From Synergistaceae bacterium (GTDB taxonomy: Bacteria; Synergistota; Synergistia; Synergistales; Aminobacteriaceae), in NCBI GenBank assembly GCA_017439345.1, contig JAFSJJ010000016.1:62001-126000 (forward strand): a stretch of 64,000 bases of DNA. The letters run 5' to 3'. Below are positions 63,239-64,000 of this stretch, one piece after another. The notes beneath the pieces are model-generated. The model searched no databases. It worked only from the letters and a program-made list of their open reading frames with translations, and was not told where the DNA came from. Within the stretch, counting starts at the first letter, position 1. Each line of letters begins with the position of its first letter. The position numbers were made by a program, and so were the translations under genes.

Positions 63239-64000
63239 TTATGATTTATCAGCGTTCTTTGCTCTATGTCTTCGCCGTTTATTTTGATTTTGATTCTGAC
63301 TCTGATTCTGACTCTGACTCTGAGTTTGACTCTTATTATTATGGGCTCTGCGTTTAGATTGACGCTGTGATTCAGTCTTTGCACCTGCAGGAGCTTCACG
63401 GGTTACGGAAGGTCTAAGGCTTCTTGCGTTGATTCTGACTGCTGAACGTTCCCTCATTTCACGTTTTGCCTTCTCTATGCGTTCGATTCGTTCTTTAGCA
63501 GCTCTCTGCTTCTCCGCAAATTCTTTGTCGACTCCCCATTCTTCGCCCTTGAGGACTGACTCTTTGAAGTCAGGAAATTCTGATATTAATACAGGAACAA
63601 GTCTCCCTGTGGGAAATCTGATATTAACCTGCTCGCGTCCCAAGTCTAAGCTCTCAAGTATATAGACTCCCTGTTCAGTGCGTATCTTAGCTCCCGGTCC
63701 TGGTAATTTCGCCCATAATTCCGAATATAATTCTTTCTCGTAGGACATACAGCACATTAATCTGCCGCATAAACCTGAAATCTTAGTAGGATTTAATTCA
63801 GAACGCTGCTCTTTGACAATCTTAATGCTTATGGGTAAAAAGCCCCTGAGCCAGTAACCGCAGCAGCAAGGCCTTCCGCATGAGGCAATGCCCTTAACTA
63901 TTCTTGCTTCGTCGCGTATGCCTATCTGCCGCATTTCGATTCGGGTCTTGAACTCGTGAGCCAAGTCTTTAACGTAAGCCCTGAAGTCTATTCTTTGTTC
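63239..64000 (-). CDS. PSP1-domain protein, RicT/YaaT-like (5' end outside the window)
   Basis: The frame is open to the window edge (EQRIDFRAYVKDLAHEF at the far end), so the N-terminus is missing. RIEMRQIGIRDEARIVKGIASCGRPCCCG and LNPTKISGLCGRLMCCMSYE are the Cys-rich PSP1 signature. In Bacillus the RicT homologue works with RicA and RicF in RNA processing, and its Cys residues bind an Fe-S cluster. After the domain comes a charged helix (EKQRAAKERIERIEKAKREM) and a Ser/Gln/Asn repeat tail (TQSQSQNQSQNQ) ending in basic residues. That tail is not part of the family core. Confidence 0.92.
   Translation of the reverse strand, partial: EQRIDFRAYVKDLAHEFKTRIEMRQIGIRDEARIVKGIASCGRPCCCGYWLRGFLPISIKIVKEQRSELNPTKISGLCGRLMCCMSYEKELYSELWAKLPGPGAKIRTEQGVYILESLDLGREQVNIRFPTGRLVPVLISEFPDFKESVLKGEEWGVDKEFAEKQRAAKERIERIEKAKREMRERSAVRINARSLRPSVTREAPAGAKTESQRQSKRRAHNNKSQTQSQSQNQSQNQNQNKRRRHRAKNADKS

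Overview
The window most likely comes from a member of the Synergistota (Synergistetes). Two things point there. The large surface protein at 9.9-12.6 kb ends in a Ser-rich stretch, GGSCN, a hydrophobic helix and RKKSR, which is the Synerg-CTERM type of sorting tail. The major envelope protein at 60.4-62.1 kb has a signal peptide, one SLH domain, a coiled coil and a beta-barrel, the usual diderm porin design of this phylum. GC content is moderate, coding density is high, and many starts are TTG or GTG behind strong GGAGG sites.

Layout. 0-7.7 kb: three membrane hybrid histidine kinases, one of them cut by the window start, and a PAS-GGDEF-EAL protein whose two catalytic domains both look damaged. 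7.8-9.8 kb: a PIN-domain gene pair, a small secreted protein and a VTT/DedA-like membrane protein. 9.9-12.6 kb: a surface protein with an aerolysin-like region. Its signal peptide is separated from the mature frame by an 11-base C tract, so it looks phase-variable. 12.6-23.9 kb: cardiolipin-synthase-like PLD protein beside an IS200/IS605 end relic, then an aminotransferase, mnmA, a GT10 glycosyltransferase, ldh, pepA, rpmB, an ankyrin protein, ilvD and ilvC. 24.1-28.2 kb: an overlapping gene pair, one encoding a membrane TrkA-N/RyR protein and the other a TIR plus Sel1-repeat protein. I regard this as the best candidate for an undescribed signalling or defence system. 28.2-30.5 kb: serC and serA.

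30.6-39.1 kb: a MerR regulator lies between two minus-strand operons of secreted esterases, cupins, an SDR, a CMD protein and a Vat-like acetyltransferase. Both operons have a promoter with TTGACCGATAG and the long 19-bp spacer typical of MerR control, so they probably form one small regulon. 39.2-46.6 kb: a methyltransferase, argC-argB-argD, mnmE, a CCA/poly(A) polymerase-like protein that has lost its catalytic carboxylates, and a cytidylate-kinase-like protein. 46.7-49.1 kb: a decayed beta-helix gene with stops, a 56-nt hairpin and a 14-bp tandem duplication.

49.1-57.5 kb: a complete type III-B (Cmr) CRISPR effector operon with cas6 and a CARF protein whose C-terminus resembles RelE. There is no cas1 or cas2, and only three degenerate repeats remain of an array. 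57.5-64 kb: dapF, mrpEFG, an ACT-domain protein, the SLH porin with a long structured leader, a Phd/VapC-type toxin-antitoxin pair and the 3' part of a ricT/yaaT-like gene that runs off the window. No rRNA or tRNA gene was seen.
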